From: Tannerellaceae bacterium
GTDB taxonomy: Bacteria; Bacteroidota; Bacteroidia; Bacteroidales; Tannerellaceae
Assembly: GCA_031257015.1 (NCBI GenBank)
Contig: JAIRPK010000015.1
Coordinates: forward strand, 86,258-150,257
DNA length: 64,000 nt
Reading direction: 5' to 3'
The notes beneath the pieces are model-generated. The model saw only the letters and a program-made list of their open reading frames with translations. It had not been told where the DNA came from and did not search any database. Below, piece after piece: positions 47,805 to 56,750 of this stretch; within the stretch, counting starts at the first letter, position 1; each line of letters begins with the position of its first letter. Position numbers and translations under genes: made by a program.

Positions 47805-48062
47805 TTATTTGGTCCGGTTGCTTTGTATGTATTCTGCCATGATGCGTATGGATTTGAATATTTCTCTTCCTTGTGCTGGGTCTGCGAGTTTGATTCCGTA
47901 GTTCTTTTCCATCAGTACGATGAGTTCGAGTGCGTCTATGCTGTCGAGGCCGAGGCCGTCTCCGAAGAGTGGTGCATCGTCGTTGATGTCTGCGGGTGTA
48001 ACGTCTTCGAGGTTGAGGACGTTGATTATTTCCAGTTTCAGTTCTTGAATTAGTTCGTTCAT
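47805..48062 (-). CDS. Acyl carrier protein
   Basis: An 85-residue ACP with the phosphopantetheine Ser in GLGLDSIDALELIVLMEK near residue 39 and the usual four-helix pattern. It is one of two ACPs in the operon, placed directly before the KS/CLF pair, so it is likely the carrier for chain extension. Confidence 0.92.
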   Translation of the reverse strand: MNELIQELKLEIINVLNLEDVTPADINDDAPLFGDGLGLDSIDALELIVLMEKNYGIKLADPAQGREIFKSIRIMAEYIQSNRTK

Positions 48063-48071
48063 ATTATTATG

Positions 48072-48692
48072 TTATTTATTGTTTGTTTGTTTTCTTAGGT
48101 GTATGATCAGTTTGTTTACTTGTTCTGGGGTGAATGGGGTTGTTGTGTTGCTGTTGTGTTGTTTGTTGATTAGCATCATGAAGGCTTCGTGTGTGTCGTC
48201 GGCGTATTCTGTCCATCCGGTGATGGCTGTGTTTCCGTTGGTGTTGTTGAGTGTTTGCCGGACGGTTCTGACGATTGTTTCTGGGTTGAGGCTTGGGGTT
48301 ATGTAGGTTGATGTTTCGCCTGTAAATTTGTTGCGTATTGCTATTTCGGCTGTGAGGATGTTGGGGAGTGTGTAGACGAACAGTGATGGGCTTGGATAGT
48401 TGTTTTCGGGGTTGATGGTTGTTTGGTATAGGCGGTCTGTATCGAGTGATGAGCTTCTGTTGAAGCATATTGTTGCTATGTCTTTGCGTGTGTTGAGGTT
48501 GCGTTTGTTTTGTTGCAGGAGTAGTTCGGCTGCGAGGAAGCCGAGTTTTGCCAGATTGTCCATTTTGAAGAATTTGGGGTAGTCGATTCCGATGGCGCGA
48601 TATAGTGGTGTGAGGCCTTCTCCGGCGGTTGTGACTGTCGGGTGTGTATGTTTGGGGGAGATGTAGCTGTATTGGTTAATGTATAGTTCCAT
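48072..48692 (-). CDS. Short ketosynthase-like protein of the pigment operon
   Basis: A 206-residue protein starting MELYINQYSYISPKHTHP. KFFKMDNLAKLGFLAAELLL, ICFNRSSSLDTDRLYQTTI and YPSPSLFVYTLPNILTAEIA look like the N-terminal half of a thiolase-fold KS. The catalytic Cys position is missing and the second half is absent. Similar short KS-like genes occur in Bacteroidota pigment loci; the function is unknown. An earlier in-frame Met would overlap the upstream KS more strongly. It is very rich in Asn and Thr. Confidence 0.6.
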   Translation of the reverse strand: MELYINQYSYISPKHTHPTVTTAGEGLTPLYRAIGIDYPKFFKMDNLAKLGFLAAELLLQQNKRNLNTRKDIATICFNRSSSLDTDRLYQTTINPENNYPSPSLFVYTLPNILTAEIAIRNKFTGETSTYITPSLNPETIVRTVRQTLNNTNGNTAITGWTEYADDTHEAFMMLINKQHNSNTTTPFTPEQVNKLIIHLRKQTNNK

Positions 48693-49833
48693 TGTGGGTG
48701 TTTTTTTTGAATAATAGTGCTGCATTGCATCCTCCGAATCCGGACATCATTTTGATGCAGTATGGTTCGGTTGAGTGTTGTGTTTTTGTGGGGATGTTGA
48801 GTGGGTATTCGTTTTCGCCGCGGGTGAAGTTGTGTGTGGGGAGTATGGTGTTGTCTGTCAGTGCGTGTGTTGAGATGATGCTTTCGAGGATGCCTGCTGC
48901 TCCGAGTGTATGGCCGAAGTTTCCTTTGAGGCTGTTGACTGGTGTGTTGTTTAGTTTGGCTCTGGTTATTGCTATGGCTTCCATGCGGTCATTGTATGGT
49001 GTGGCGGTGCCGTGTGCGTTGATGAAGGCGATGTTGTTGTGGTTTGTTTGCTGGAGGATGTTGGTGAGTGCTGCGTAGCTTCCTTCGGCTGTTCGTGATG
49101 GTCCGGATATGTGGTTTGCGTCGTTGGTTATGCTTCCGTTGACGAGTGTTATGTGTGTATTGGGCGGTTGTGTTGTTTTTCGGTATATGATTGTTGCGGC
49201 GGCTTCTCCGAGGTTAAGTCCTGAACGGTTGTCGTCGAATGGCTGGCATGGTTTTGGCGATAGCGCCTTTAGGGATTGGAAGCCGCTGATGATAAATCTG
49301 GAGAGTAGGTCTATGCCGATAACGACGGCTGTTGTGTATCGTCCGTCGCTCAGTTCTCTTATTGCGGTGATTTGTGCGCATAGGCCGGATATGCAGGCGT
49401 TTGATATTGTTATTGGTTCGTTGGTGTTGTTGAAGTGTTTGGCGATGAGTTGGGCGGTATGCCAGAGGTGTAGTTTGCGTGGGTCGTAAGTTTGGTCGGG
49501 TGTGTCGAGGAGGTGTATGTTTCCTTTTGTGGTTGAGAGGATGAAGAGTGCGTCGGGCGATGAGATGTCTATGTTGGCTGTTGTTGCTGCCGTGTGTGCG
49601 GAGAGGATTGCTGCTTTTTCGAGTGTGGTGTATGTGTTTGTATGGCTGTGGAAGTGTTGGTTGAAGGTGTCGTCCAGCTGTTCTCGGTTGATGAGTGATG
49701 CCTGGAATGGTTCGGCGATGGATGTTGCGTTGTGTAGTGCGATGCCTGATGTTCCGGCTTTGACTGCCTTGTAGTTCGCTTCGGATGTGAGTCCGAGGGC
49801 GGAAATGATGTTGTCTCCTGCCCAGATGATCAT
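48676..49833 (-). CDS. Beta-ketoacyl-ACP synthase
   Basis: A 385-residue ketosynthase. Catalytic Cys lies in PITISNACISGLCAQ, and the histidines in INAHGTATPYNDRMEA and GNFGHTLGAAGILES. The start MIIWAGDNIISALG was chosen because its ATG overlaps the thioesterase stop as ATGA; upstream in-frame Mets lie inside that gene. The coding strand is strongly C/A rich and the product is Asn/Thr rich, like its two downstream neighbours. It is one of several KS proteins in the operon; the division of labour is not clear from sequence. Confidence 0.88.
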   Translation of the reverse strand: MIIWAGDNIISALGLTSEANYKAVKAGTSGIALHNATSIAEPFQASLINREQLDDTFNQHFHSHTNTYTTLEKAAILSAHTAATTANIDISSPDALFILSTTKGNIHLLDTPDQTYDPRKLHLWHTAQLIAKHFNNTNEPITISNACISGLCAQITAIRELSDGRYTTAVVIGIDLLSRFIISGFQSLKALSPKPCQPFDDNRSGLNLGEAAATIIYRKTTQPPNTHITLVNGSITNDANHISGPSRTAEGSYAALTNILQQTNHNNIAFINAHGTATPYNDRMEAIAITRAKLNNTPVNSLKGNFGHTLGAAGILESIISTHALTDNTILPTHNFTRGENEYPLNIPTKTQHSTEPYCIKMMSGFGGCNAALLFKKNTHNGTIH

Positions 49834-50261
49834 ATTAGTTTCATTTGTTGTTTCCATTCTTCGTAGAATGGTGGGTTGGTCCATACGAGCTTGTAGTTTC
49901 TGTCGAGGAATACTTGGACGGATGAGCCTGTTGCGATTAAGTTGTCGGTTGCGTCCTTGATTTCATAGTTGAAGATTATCTTGGCTGCGTCGGTGTTGCG
50001 ATAGGTTATGTCGATTCTGGCTTGCTGTCCGTATTGCAGTGGTTTCTTAAAGCTGAATTTCAAATCTACCAGTGGGGCGTAATATCCATTATTAAATATG
50101 TATAGGTAGCTCAGTCCGTATTTGGTTCCGAAGGCTTCGCGTGCGTCTTCAAAGTATAGACTGTACGAGCCGTGCCAGACTATGTTCATGGAATCGACTT
50201 CGCTGAAGCGGATGTCGATGGTGCGTGTGGCTTTCAGTTGTACTGGGTTTGTGTTATTCAT
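49830..50261 (-). CDS. Hot-dog acyl thioesterase (4HBT-like)
   Basis: A 143-residue hot-dog protein. TIDIRFSEVDSMNIVWHGSY near residue 14 matches the 4-hydroxybenzoyl-CoA thioesterase motif with its catalytic Asp region. YFEDAREAFGTKYGL follows. It would release or edit aryl-polyenyl chains. It overlaps neighbours on both sides (4 bp and 8 bp). Confidence 0.88.
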   Translation of the reverse strand: MNNTNPVQLKATRTIDIRFSEVDSMNIVWHGSYSLYFEDAREAFGTKYGLSYLYIFNNGYYAPLVDLKFSFKKPLQYGQQARIDITYRNTDAAKIIFNYEIKDATDNLIATGSSVQVFLDRNYKLVWTNPPFYEEWKQQMKLI

Positions 50262-50691
50262 TGAGTTTGTCTATGTCGGTAATGGAGATTTTCATTTCTC
50301 CGGTGGCTATTTGTCCTTTTGTGCTTTGGACGGAGATGCTGACTAGGGTCATTTGAAAGACCTCTTCGAGGACGTTAATTTCGGTGATTATCTCTTCATT
50401 TTCTTCTGGCAGACGGTGTATCTCCATGTTTTTCATTGAGCCGATGAAGCCTAGTTTGACTGTGCCTCCATCAAGCTCTTTACTGATATATCCCATGCGG
50501 GCTGCGCAGGTTTGAGCCATGTTCTCGATTATACCTGCTTCGCTCAGGACTCCGTTGTCTAAGAAGATGTTGTCCTTGCGGATGACGAGGGCTGTTATGG
50601 TTTTTATTGGGTCAAAATGTAGCATACGGTCGAGCATGATGAATGGGTGGCGCTGTGGCAGGAGGTCGATTATGTTGACGGCCTGTTTCAT
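50254..50691 (-). CDS. ApeP-like 3-hydroxyacyl-ACP dehydratase
   Basis: A 145-residue hot-dog dehydratase. The N-terminus VNIIDLLPQRHPFIMLDRML is the FabA/FabZ-like ApeP signature. IENMAQTCAARMGYIS holds the acidic residue of the second catalytic position. It would dehydrate the 3-hydroxy intermediates to form conjugated double bonds. Confidence 0.85.
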   Translation of the reverse strand: MKQAVNIIDLLPQRHPFIMLDRMLHFDPIKTITALVIRKDNIFLDNGVLSEAGIIENMAQTCAARMGYISKELDGGTVKLGFIGSMKNMEIHRLPEENEEIITEINVLEEVFQMTLVSISVQSTKGQIATGEMKISITDIDKLNE

Positions 50692-50693
50692 CG

Positions 50694-51779
50694 TTAGTTC
50701 GCTTTCTTTTTGCAGACGATGAGTGAATGGCCTTTGCCCAGTCCGTCGTGTATATGCTCGACGGTCAGCCCGGCGATGTTTATGCAGCGGAGGAGGTCAG
50801 CGCTGTTAAACATCTTGCTGTTTCCGTTGGCGATGGCGGTGAAGTACAAGCTTATTTGTGTCAGGCAATAGGCAGCTGTTTCGTGCTTTTGCCTGTCCCA
50901 TAATGTTTCCATGATGAAGAGGACTGAGGCGGCGCTCATTGAGGCGGCGGCGCGGCTGAGGATGCTTATTACTTCGGCTTCGGAAAAGCAGTCTAGGAAC
51001 TGGCTCATCCATATGGCGTCATAGCCTGTTGGAAAGGGGGCAGCGTGGTCTAGCAGGTTGGTGGCATGGGCAAAGATTCGTTCGGAACCTTTCTTTCCTT
51101 GAGTTTCCTGTTTCATGAGTTCCAGCTGCTGAGGCAAGTCCATTATGGTTACGTTGACTGCTTCGTCATAATCTACGCAGCGTAATGCCCATCTACCGGT
51201 GTTGCCGCCGACGTCAAGCAGCGTAAGGGGCTGATATTTGAAAACAATTGGAAGGGCTTCCGGGAAGGATTGATCGGAATAATAATGGTCGAAGGCGAAC
51301 CAACTGTTCTGAGCGTTCTCCGGCAATTGGGAGAGGCCTTCATAGATAGTTTTCCATGAACCGAAGACTTTCAGGCCTTCGGGCTTTCCGTTCAACAGGG
51401 CTTCTTCCAGGTTGAACCAGCCCAGGTAGTTTACATTGTGATTGAAGTCTATGTTGACTCTTACGAGCGGATCGTTCAGGAGAAACCATCCAGTCTTTGT
51501 TATCTCGAACCGTCCGTCGCGCAGCATGACACTACCAGCCGTAAGGGAGGATTCGAGCAGCACCTGCACGGCATAGCGTGAAAGGCCGGACTGCCCTGCT
51601 ACTTCGTCGATTGTCAATCCGCGCTCCGAGTTGACGAGGGATTGCAGGATTCCGAACTTGATCATCAAGCGTGAGACTTGGAAGACTACTGGGCCGAAGC
51701 TGATTTCGTGAGCGGCGCGAAGGGCGTCTAGTGCTGGGCGGTTGTCGGTTGAACAGGCTTGCTGTATGTTTGGAAACAT
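50694..51779 (-). CDS. SAM-dependent O-methyltransferase
   Basis: A 361-residue enzyme of the plant/bacterial O-methyltransferase type. Residues about 20-110 are a winged-helix dimerisation domain (FGILQSLVNSERGLTIDEVA). The SAM-binding loop is LLDVGGNTGRWAL near 190, with MDLPQQLELM further on. It could methylate the aryl head group, as in methylated aryl polyenes. It lacks a clear catalytic His in the usual place by eye, so substrate type is uncertain. Confidence 0.82.
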   Translation of the reverse strand: MFPNIQQACSTDNRPALDALRAAHEISFGPVVFQVSRLMIKFGILQSLVNSERGLTIDEVAGQSGLSRYAVQVLLESSLTAGSVMLRDGRFEITKTGWFLLNDPLVRVNIDFNHNVNYLGWFNLEEALLNGKPEGLKVFGSWKTIYEGLSQLPENAQNSWFAFDHYYSDQSFPEALPIVFKYQPLTLLDVGGNTGRWALRCVDYDEAVNVTIMDLPQQLELMKQETQGKKGSERIFAHATNLLDHAAPFPTGYDAIWMSQFLDCFSEAEVISILSRAAASMSAASVLFIMETLWDRQKHETAAYCLTQISLYFTAIANGNSKMFNSADLLRCINIAGLTVEHIHDGLGKGHSLIVCKKKAN

Positions 51780-51812
51780 ATGGGTGCTCTCCTTGTTTTA
51801 TCTTAGCTATTA

Positions 51813-52061
51813 TTACTTGGCGGCGAGCCTCGATTCGATATAAGCGTAGAAGTCAGCAAGAGTGTTTACGCCAGCCATGTCCTCCGGTTTAATCTTGAAG
51901 CCGAAATTGCGCTCGACAAGGACGACGATGTCAACGAAGTCGAGGCTGTCGATGCCCAAATCGTCTTTCAGTAAGGCATCGGGACGGATGGTGGAGAGTT
52001 CTGTTTCCAGTTCTTCTATCAGGAAGGTTGTAACAATTTGTTCTATGTTTTCTCGGTTCAT
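51813..52061 (-). CDS. Acyl carrier protein
   Basis: An 82-residue ACP with the phosphopantetheine Ser in DLGIDSLDFVDIVVLVE near residue 36. It lies between the ketosynthase and methyltransferase genes and may carry the aryl starter, with the second ACP carrying extension units. This division is inferred. Confidence 0.92.
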   Translation of the reverse strand: MNRENIEQIVTTFLIEELETELSTIRPDALLKDDLGIDSLDFVDIVVLVERNFGFKIKPEDMAGVNTLADFYAYIESRLAAK

Positions 52062-52078
52062 TTTGATTAGGATTTGTA

Positions 52079-53302
52079 TTATATGTGTTTCTTAATAACT
52101 ATTGCGCTGTTTGTTCCCCCGAAGCCGAAGGAGTTGGAGAGGATTATGTCCAGTGATTTCTCTGTCGTCCGTGTTGTGATATTGAGCCGGGCAGAGAACT
52201 CGTCTGGGGTCTCGAAGTTGATGTTTGGCGCGATGAATGAGTTTTGCATCATGAGGATGGAGTAGATAATTTCACTGGCGCCCGCCATCCAACATTCATG
52301 CCCAGTCATGGATTTGGTCGAACTCACAGGAGGCCGGACTGCGCTGAACAGACGATCGATGGCGACGGCTTCATTGGCGTCGCCCTGTGGAGTGGATGTG
52401 GCGTGGGCATTGATGTAGTCGATGGCAGATGGGGAGACGCCAGCAGCGGTCAACGCTCTTTGCATGGCCAGGAAGGAGCCTTCGTCACTGGCCTGGGAGA
52501 TATGTTTGCCATTTGAGGAGAATCCGTAGCCCGCTATTTCAGCATATATCTTTGCACCGCGGGCTATGGCGTGTTCATAGTCTTCCAGTATAAGGCTTGC
52601 AGCACCTCCACTGGGAATCAGGCCGTCTCTTGCGGCATCGAACGGGCGGGAGGCTTTGGATGGCTCATCCGTTTGCATGGAGAAGGCGCCAAGGCCGTCG
52701 AAACTGCCCATTGAATAGATGTTGGTCTCCTGCGCTCCGCCGCACAGAACGATGTCCTGCAAGCCCTGCTTAATGAAGATATAGCCCAAGCCTATGGCGT
52801 GAGAGCCACTGGCGCAGGCGGCGCTGATAGTCATGTTCACGCCGCGGATCTTGAAGATCGTGGACAAGTTCATCGTGACCGTCGAGTTCATGGACTGGAA
52901 TATGGCGCCGGAGCCGACTAACGTAGTGTCTTTTCGCTCCATTATGGCATTATGCGTTTCTATCACTGCTTTTGCGGAGGAATCGTTGCCGTAAAATATG
53001 CCTGCCTCGTGATTTTCAAGATAGTCAATGTCGAGACCGGAAGTTTGCATAGCTTCGGCAGTGGCTACGTAGGCGTATTCACCCTCTTCCGCCATGCCAA
53101 CGCGAAGACGTCTGTCCAGGATGCCTTTTAGGGCTGGGCGTTCGACTATGCCGGTGAGGGGGGAGCGGTAGCCATATTCTTTCCGTGCGGGGTCGAGGCC
53201 AATACCTGAACGGCCTTCGTAAAGTGAGCGGGTTACTTCTGCAAGGTTCTTGCCTATACATGAATATATGCCCATTCCGGTTACTGCTACTTTTCTGTTC
53301 AT
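52079..53302 (-). CDS. Beta-ketoacyl-ACP synthase II-like
   Basis: A 407-residue FabF-type ketosynthase starting MNRKVAVTGMGIYSC. Catalytic residues: Cys in MTISAACASGSHAIG, His in INAHATSTPQGDANE, His in KSMTGHECWMAGAS. An upstream in-frame Met would overlap fabG and is rejected. It lies 10 bp after the reductase stop and 18 bp before the ACP, so it is part of the first half of the operon. Confidence 0.93.
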   Translation of the reverse strand: MNRKVAVTGMGIYSCIGKNLAEVTRSLYEGRSGIGLDPARKEYGYRSPLTGIVERPALKGILDRRLRVGMAEEGEYAYVATAEAMQTSGLDIDYLENHEAGIFYGNDSSAKAVIETHNAIMERKDTTLVGSGAIFQSMNSTVTMNLSTIFKIRGVNMTISAACASGSHAIGLGYIFIKQGLQDIVLCGGAQETNIYSMGSFDGLGAFSMQTDEPSKASRPFDAARDGLIPSGGAASLILEDYEHAIARGAKIYAEIAGYGFSSNGKHISQASDEGSFLAMQRALTAAGVSPSAIDYINAHATSTPQGDANEAVAIDRLFSAVRPPVSSTKSMTGHECWMAGASEIIYSILMMQNSFIAPNINFETPDEFSARLNITTRTTEKSLDIILSNSFGFGGTNSAIVIKKHI

Positions 53303-53312
53303 TGCTTTCAGT

Positions 53313-54038
53313 TTATGTGTACAGGCCGCCGTTAATGGAGATGACTTCGCCGGTGATGTAGGCTGCATTGTCCGATGCAAGGAAGGCAGCTAGAGCGGCG
53401 ACCTCCTCGGCTGTGCCAAAGCGGCCAGCAGGAATAAGTTTCTTTATGGATTGTTCGTCCAGTCCTTCTGTCATATCTGTTTCGATGAAGCCGGGGGCGA
53501 TCACGTTTACGGTTACTTTTCTGGCGGCTACTTCCAGAGCAAGAGCTTTGCTCGCACCGATCAAGGCAGCCTTCGCCGCAGAGTAGTTCGTTTGCCCCGG
53601 CTGCCCTTTCAAACCGGAGATAGAGGATATGTTGATAATCCGGCCACTTCTGTTCATCAGCATGTCTTTCAACAGTCTGCGAGTGACGTAGAAGAAGCCG
53701 TTGAGCGTCGTGTCGAGTACCGAATGCCATTGAGAGGCTTGCATGAAGACCATCATCGTGTCTATACGGATACCGGCGTTGTTTACCAAAACAGATATTG
53801 TGTCCTCCGGATGGGCATCTTGCCATTGGGTCAGGGCAGCATCAGCAGCCGAACCGTCGGCAACGTCAAAAGGGAGCAGTTCGGCTTTTCCGCCTTTAGA
53901 TTCAATTGCCGAGAGTGTCGTTTCTGCAGCCGCCCGGTTGGACTTATAATTAATGAGTATGGGATATTCGTCAGCAAGACGGAGTGAGATGGCTTTGCCG
54001 ATGCCCCGCGAGCCTCCTGTGATTAGAGCGTATCTCAT
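53313..54038 (-). CDS. 3-oxoacyl-ACP reductase (FabG-type SDR)
   Basis: A 241-residue short-chain dehydrogenase: TGGSRGIGKAIS (cofactor loop), NNAG, SSISG and YSAAKAA (Tyr-Lys). It reduces the keto group in each polyene extension cycle. It overlaps the ammonia-lyase gene by four bases (ATGA). It is distinct from the FabG at 13412. Confidence 0.92.
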   Translation of the reverse strand: MRYALITGGSRGIGKAISLRLADEYPILINYKSNRAAAETTLSAIESKGGKAELLPFDVADGSAADAALTQWQDAHPEDTISVLVNNAGIRIDTMMVFMQASQWHSVLDTTLNGFFYVTRRLLKDMLMNRSGRIINISSISGLKGQPGQTNYSAAKAALIGASKALALEVAARKVTVNVIAPGFIETDMTEGLDEQSIKKLIPAGRFGTAEEVAALAAFLASDNAAYITGEVISINGGLYT

Positions 54039-55564
54039 ATTACGGTATTCATTATATGCTTTTTCAGCGATTCGATTGTTGGGTATTGAGGGACATCTTC
54101 GACAAACTCCGGGAAAATGCTGCGTACTTGTTCGTATATCTCGCGTGTCCGGGGGGAGAGCCTGTTTTTGGCAGACAAGCAGTCTGTGGCCTGAGCAAGC
54201 GCCATTAAGTGAATGGATGTCACCTGAAAGGCATTCTCGATAACAGTCTTGGTCAGCAGCGCGGAGTTCGTCCCCATACTTACGATGTCTTGATTGTCGT
54301 TGTTGCAGGGTATGCTATGAATGGACATGGGCATGGCAAGCGTCTGGCTCTCCGCCGTAGTCGAAGTAGCCGTGAATTGCGTCGCCTGAAGGCCGTAGTT
54401 AAGGCCAGGTATGCCCATGTTAAGGAATGCGGGGAGTATGCCGTTCACTCGGTCGTGACAGAGGTAGTTCAGCTGCCTCTCCATAAGCATGGTTAACTTG
54501 GCGATTCCGATCTTCAGCTTGTCCATCTCATAGGAGATATAGTCGCCGTGAAAGTTGCCGCCGTGATAAACATTGCGACTGTCAGGATCAACTACGGGAT
54601 TGTCGCAGACAGAATTGATTTCATTCACGACAACCGTCTCGGCGTTAAGCAAAGCATCGGCGACAGGTCCGAGTATCTGCGGAACGCATCGGATAGAGTA
54701 ATAGGGCTGCACCTTGTGCGTAAATACATTTCCGCCATTCTCCACATTATTATATAATGTATCCTCTCGTTTTTGAAGAGCGGCTGAGCCTTCGCCGATT
54801 TCGCGCATCATCAAAGCTATCGCACGCTGGCCGGGATGAAGCTTCATGGCGTTCAGCTCGGCGGAAAAAGAATCGTCGTAGGAGGATGTAATCTCGTTAA
54901 TCCACACAGAGGCCAGAACAGCCCAGCGCAACAATCTACGGGAGTACAGGACATTAATCATTCCTATGCCGGTCATCACCGAAGTCCCATTCGTTATCGA
55001 CAAGCCTTCTCGAATATGTATATCGAATGGTTTCAGATTATTCTCCTCCAAAACCGGCATCGCCGGGCGCCACTCATTATTATAATGTACCTCGCCTTCG
55101 CCGATCAATACAAGAGCCAGGTGAGCCAGCTGAACCAAATCGCCGCTCGCCCCGACGCCGCCGTGTTCCGGAATCAACGGATATATGCCGCGGTTTATAC
55201 ATTCGACCAGCAAGCTAACCATCTCCAGGCTAACACCCGAACGAGCTTGAATAAAAGTCCCCAACCGCGCTGTCATCGCCGCACGAACGTACAAGTCAGG
55301 CAACGGAGAACCAGCCCCCGTCGCATGGCTGCGGATAATATTGTACTGCAACGCCTTCAAAGAGCGCTCCTCCACCCGGTATTGAGCCATCGGGCCGAAT
55401 CCTGTATTTATGCCATAGATGATTTTATCGGCCGAGAAGGTTTTAAGAAACTCATAACATGCCGCGATCCGCTCCCCGGCAGCCTTCGACAAGCTTATGT
55501 GCTCCCCGTCCAACAACACCTTCTCCAAAATTTCCGGCGATATGGTTCTGTCTATTGTATTCAT
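54035..55564 (-). CDS. Aromatic amino acid ammonia-lyase (tyrosine/histidine type)
   Basis: A 509-residue MIO enzyme. The cofactor-forming triad Ala139-Ser140-Gly141 is in GGVGASGDLVQLAHL, catalytic Tyr50 in YGINTGFG, and the selectivity pair Ser79-His80 in RSHATGAG. Histidine and tyrosine lyases both can carry His here, so sequence alone does not decide. As the first gene of an aryl-polyene/flexirubin-type operon, it most likely turns tyrosine into 4-coumarate for the starter unit. It has no hut neighbours. Confidence 0.9.
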   Translation of the reverse strand: MNTIDRTISPEILEKVLLDGEHISLSKAAGERIAACYEFLKTFSADKIIYGINTGFGPMAQYRVEERSLKALQYNIIRSHATGAGSPLPDLYVRAAMTARLGTFIQARSGVSLEMVSLLVECINRGIYPLIPEHGGVGASGDLVQLAHLALVLIGEGEVHYNNEWRPAMPVLEENNLKPFDIHIREGLSITNGTSVMTGIGMINVLYSRRLLRWAVLASVWINEITSSYDDSFSAELNAMKLHPGQRAIALMMREIGEGSAALQKREDTLYNNVENGGNVFTHKVQPYYSIRCVPQILGPVADALLNAETVVVNEINSVCDNPVVDPDSRNVYHGGNFHGDYISYEMDKLKIGIAKLTMLMERQLNYLCHDRVNGILPAFLNMGIPGLNYGLQATQFTATSTTAESQTLAMPMSIHSIPCNNDNQDIVSMGTNSALLTKTVIENAFQVTSIHLMALAQATDCLSAKNRLSPRTREIYEQVRSIFPEFVEDVPQYPTIESLKKHIMNTVI

Positions 55565-55596
55565 TTGCTGTTAAAAACTTTTTTCATTTGGTCGGG

Positions 55597-55604
55597 CAAA
55601 AATA
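55597..55604 (-). promoter_or_regulatory. -7 box of the pigment operon
   Basis: Read on the minus strand, TATTTTTG followed by CCC lies 33 bp upstream of the ammonia-lyase ATG and fits TAnnTTTG. T-rich DNA precedes it, but a clear TTTG at 19-21 bp was not found. Confidence 0.5.
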
Positions 55605-55868
55605 ACAAAAACAACAGGACGGTAAAAGAGGCCTCCCTCCGCCTGCCATTTTACAGCTCGCTTTTTATTCACTATATTTACGTTATGAAATTCTAATAAC
55701 CAATCACGGTCTATATAAGGAATAGACCTTCAAAAAAACATAAAATGAAGAAAAACATAACGCATACAGCAAGAGACGGCATAAAGCCCAAGCTCCCGAA
55801 CTCGAAGGCGGGAGCATCTAAAAATGTCCTTCCCATACTAATCCTTCCTTTAAACAAATAAACATTAT

Positions 55869-56750
55869 ATGAATAAAACAATTCTTTTCATCGCCCTAGC
55901 CCTCCTCATCGTAAGCCAGTCATGCCAAAAAGATAACACTGAAACCGATGAATCACCCGGAATTATTGAAAACATCCAAGGCTATTTATCCTATTACGAA
56001 GAACTCAACTTATGGGGCGTCATAGAAGAGTCCCCCACCGCAGCGCCAGCCTCCCCGAAAACCTATCTGATAAGAAAATTTGAATGTGACAGCTTCCCCT
56101 TAGCAATAGGAATGAAAGTAATAATTAGCGGCCAATACTCAAAAACGCAAGTCCCATTTCCCACTCCGGAAAAGATGGCATATTACAACATTATTGTTAG
56201 CAGCATTAAGCCGGACGAATTTAATCCGGACGGCGAGCCGGCAGGCATTCCCCCCGCTTCCATAAAGCAAGTGGCAGAAATAATAGAAGTGCGTTACGGG
56301 ACAGTAACCGCATTAACATTTGACGATAAATCCTACAAGTTTTCACTCGTAAATATTGAGGAAAATATGTCCGATTGCAGCGAAACCGGTGATGCACTGT
56401 ACGCCTACCAAATACACGCAGATATTCGCCTGGAAACAGACAATGAAAACAAACTTCTGCGAGTAACCTCCAGACCATGCGGCGTATTCGCCTTTCCGGA
56501 CGGAAGCCATATTGATTATGTACAAGAGGAAATTGAAGCCCTACAAAAATTTTCATTATTAAATCCCGACATACCATCTTTCCCCACCAATTTCATTTAT
56601 TTTTATGGAAAAGGAACACAATTAAAAAATACCCCATTCAGCATTTTTATAGGGCACGCATATTATGCAAGTGACATAGATATATCCGAACATCCACATA
56701 ACGATATAAATATGATTCCCCTCGTTTTTATATTAACAGTTAACAGATAA
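55869..56750 (+). CDS. Lipoprotein of unknown function, intact paralogue of the 10731 remnant
   Basis: A 293-residue lipoprotein with signal MNKTILFIALALLIVSQSC (lipobox Cys19). The mature part is beta rich, with GYLSYYEELNLWGVI, RKFECDSFPLAIGMKVIISG and YYNIIVSSIKPDEF. No domain was recognised. The first 130 residues match the decayed gene at 10731, so a two-member family exists in the window. It follows the start of the divergent pigment operon; a link is not shown. Confidence 0.75.
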   Translation: MNKTILFIALALLIVSQSCQKDNTETDESPGIIENIQGYLSYYEELNLWGVIEESPTAAPASPKTYLIRKFECDSFPLAIGMKVIISGQYSKTQVPFPTPEKMAYYNIIVSSIKPDEFNPDGEPAGIPPASIKQVAEIIEVRYGTVTALTFDDKSYKFSLVNIEENMSDCSETGDALYAYQIHADIRLETDNENKLLRVTSRPCGVFAFPDGSHIDYVQEEIEALQKFSLLNPDIPSFPTNFIYFYGKGTQLKNTPFSIFIGHAYYASDIDISEHPHNDINMIPLVFILTVNR

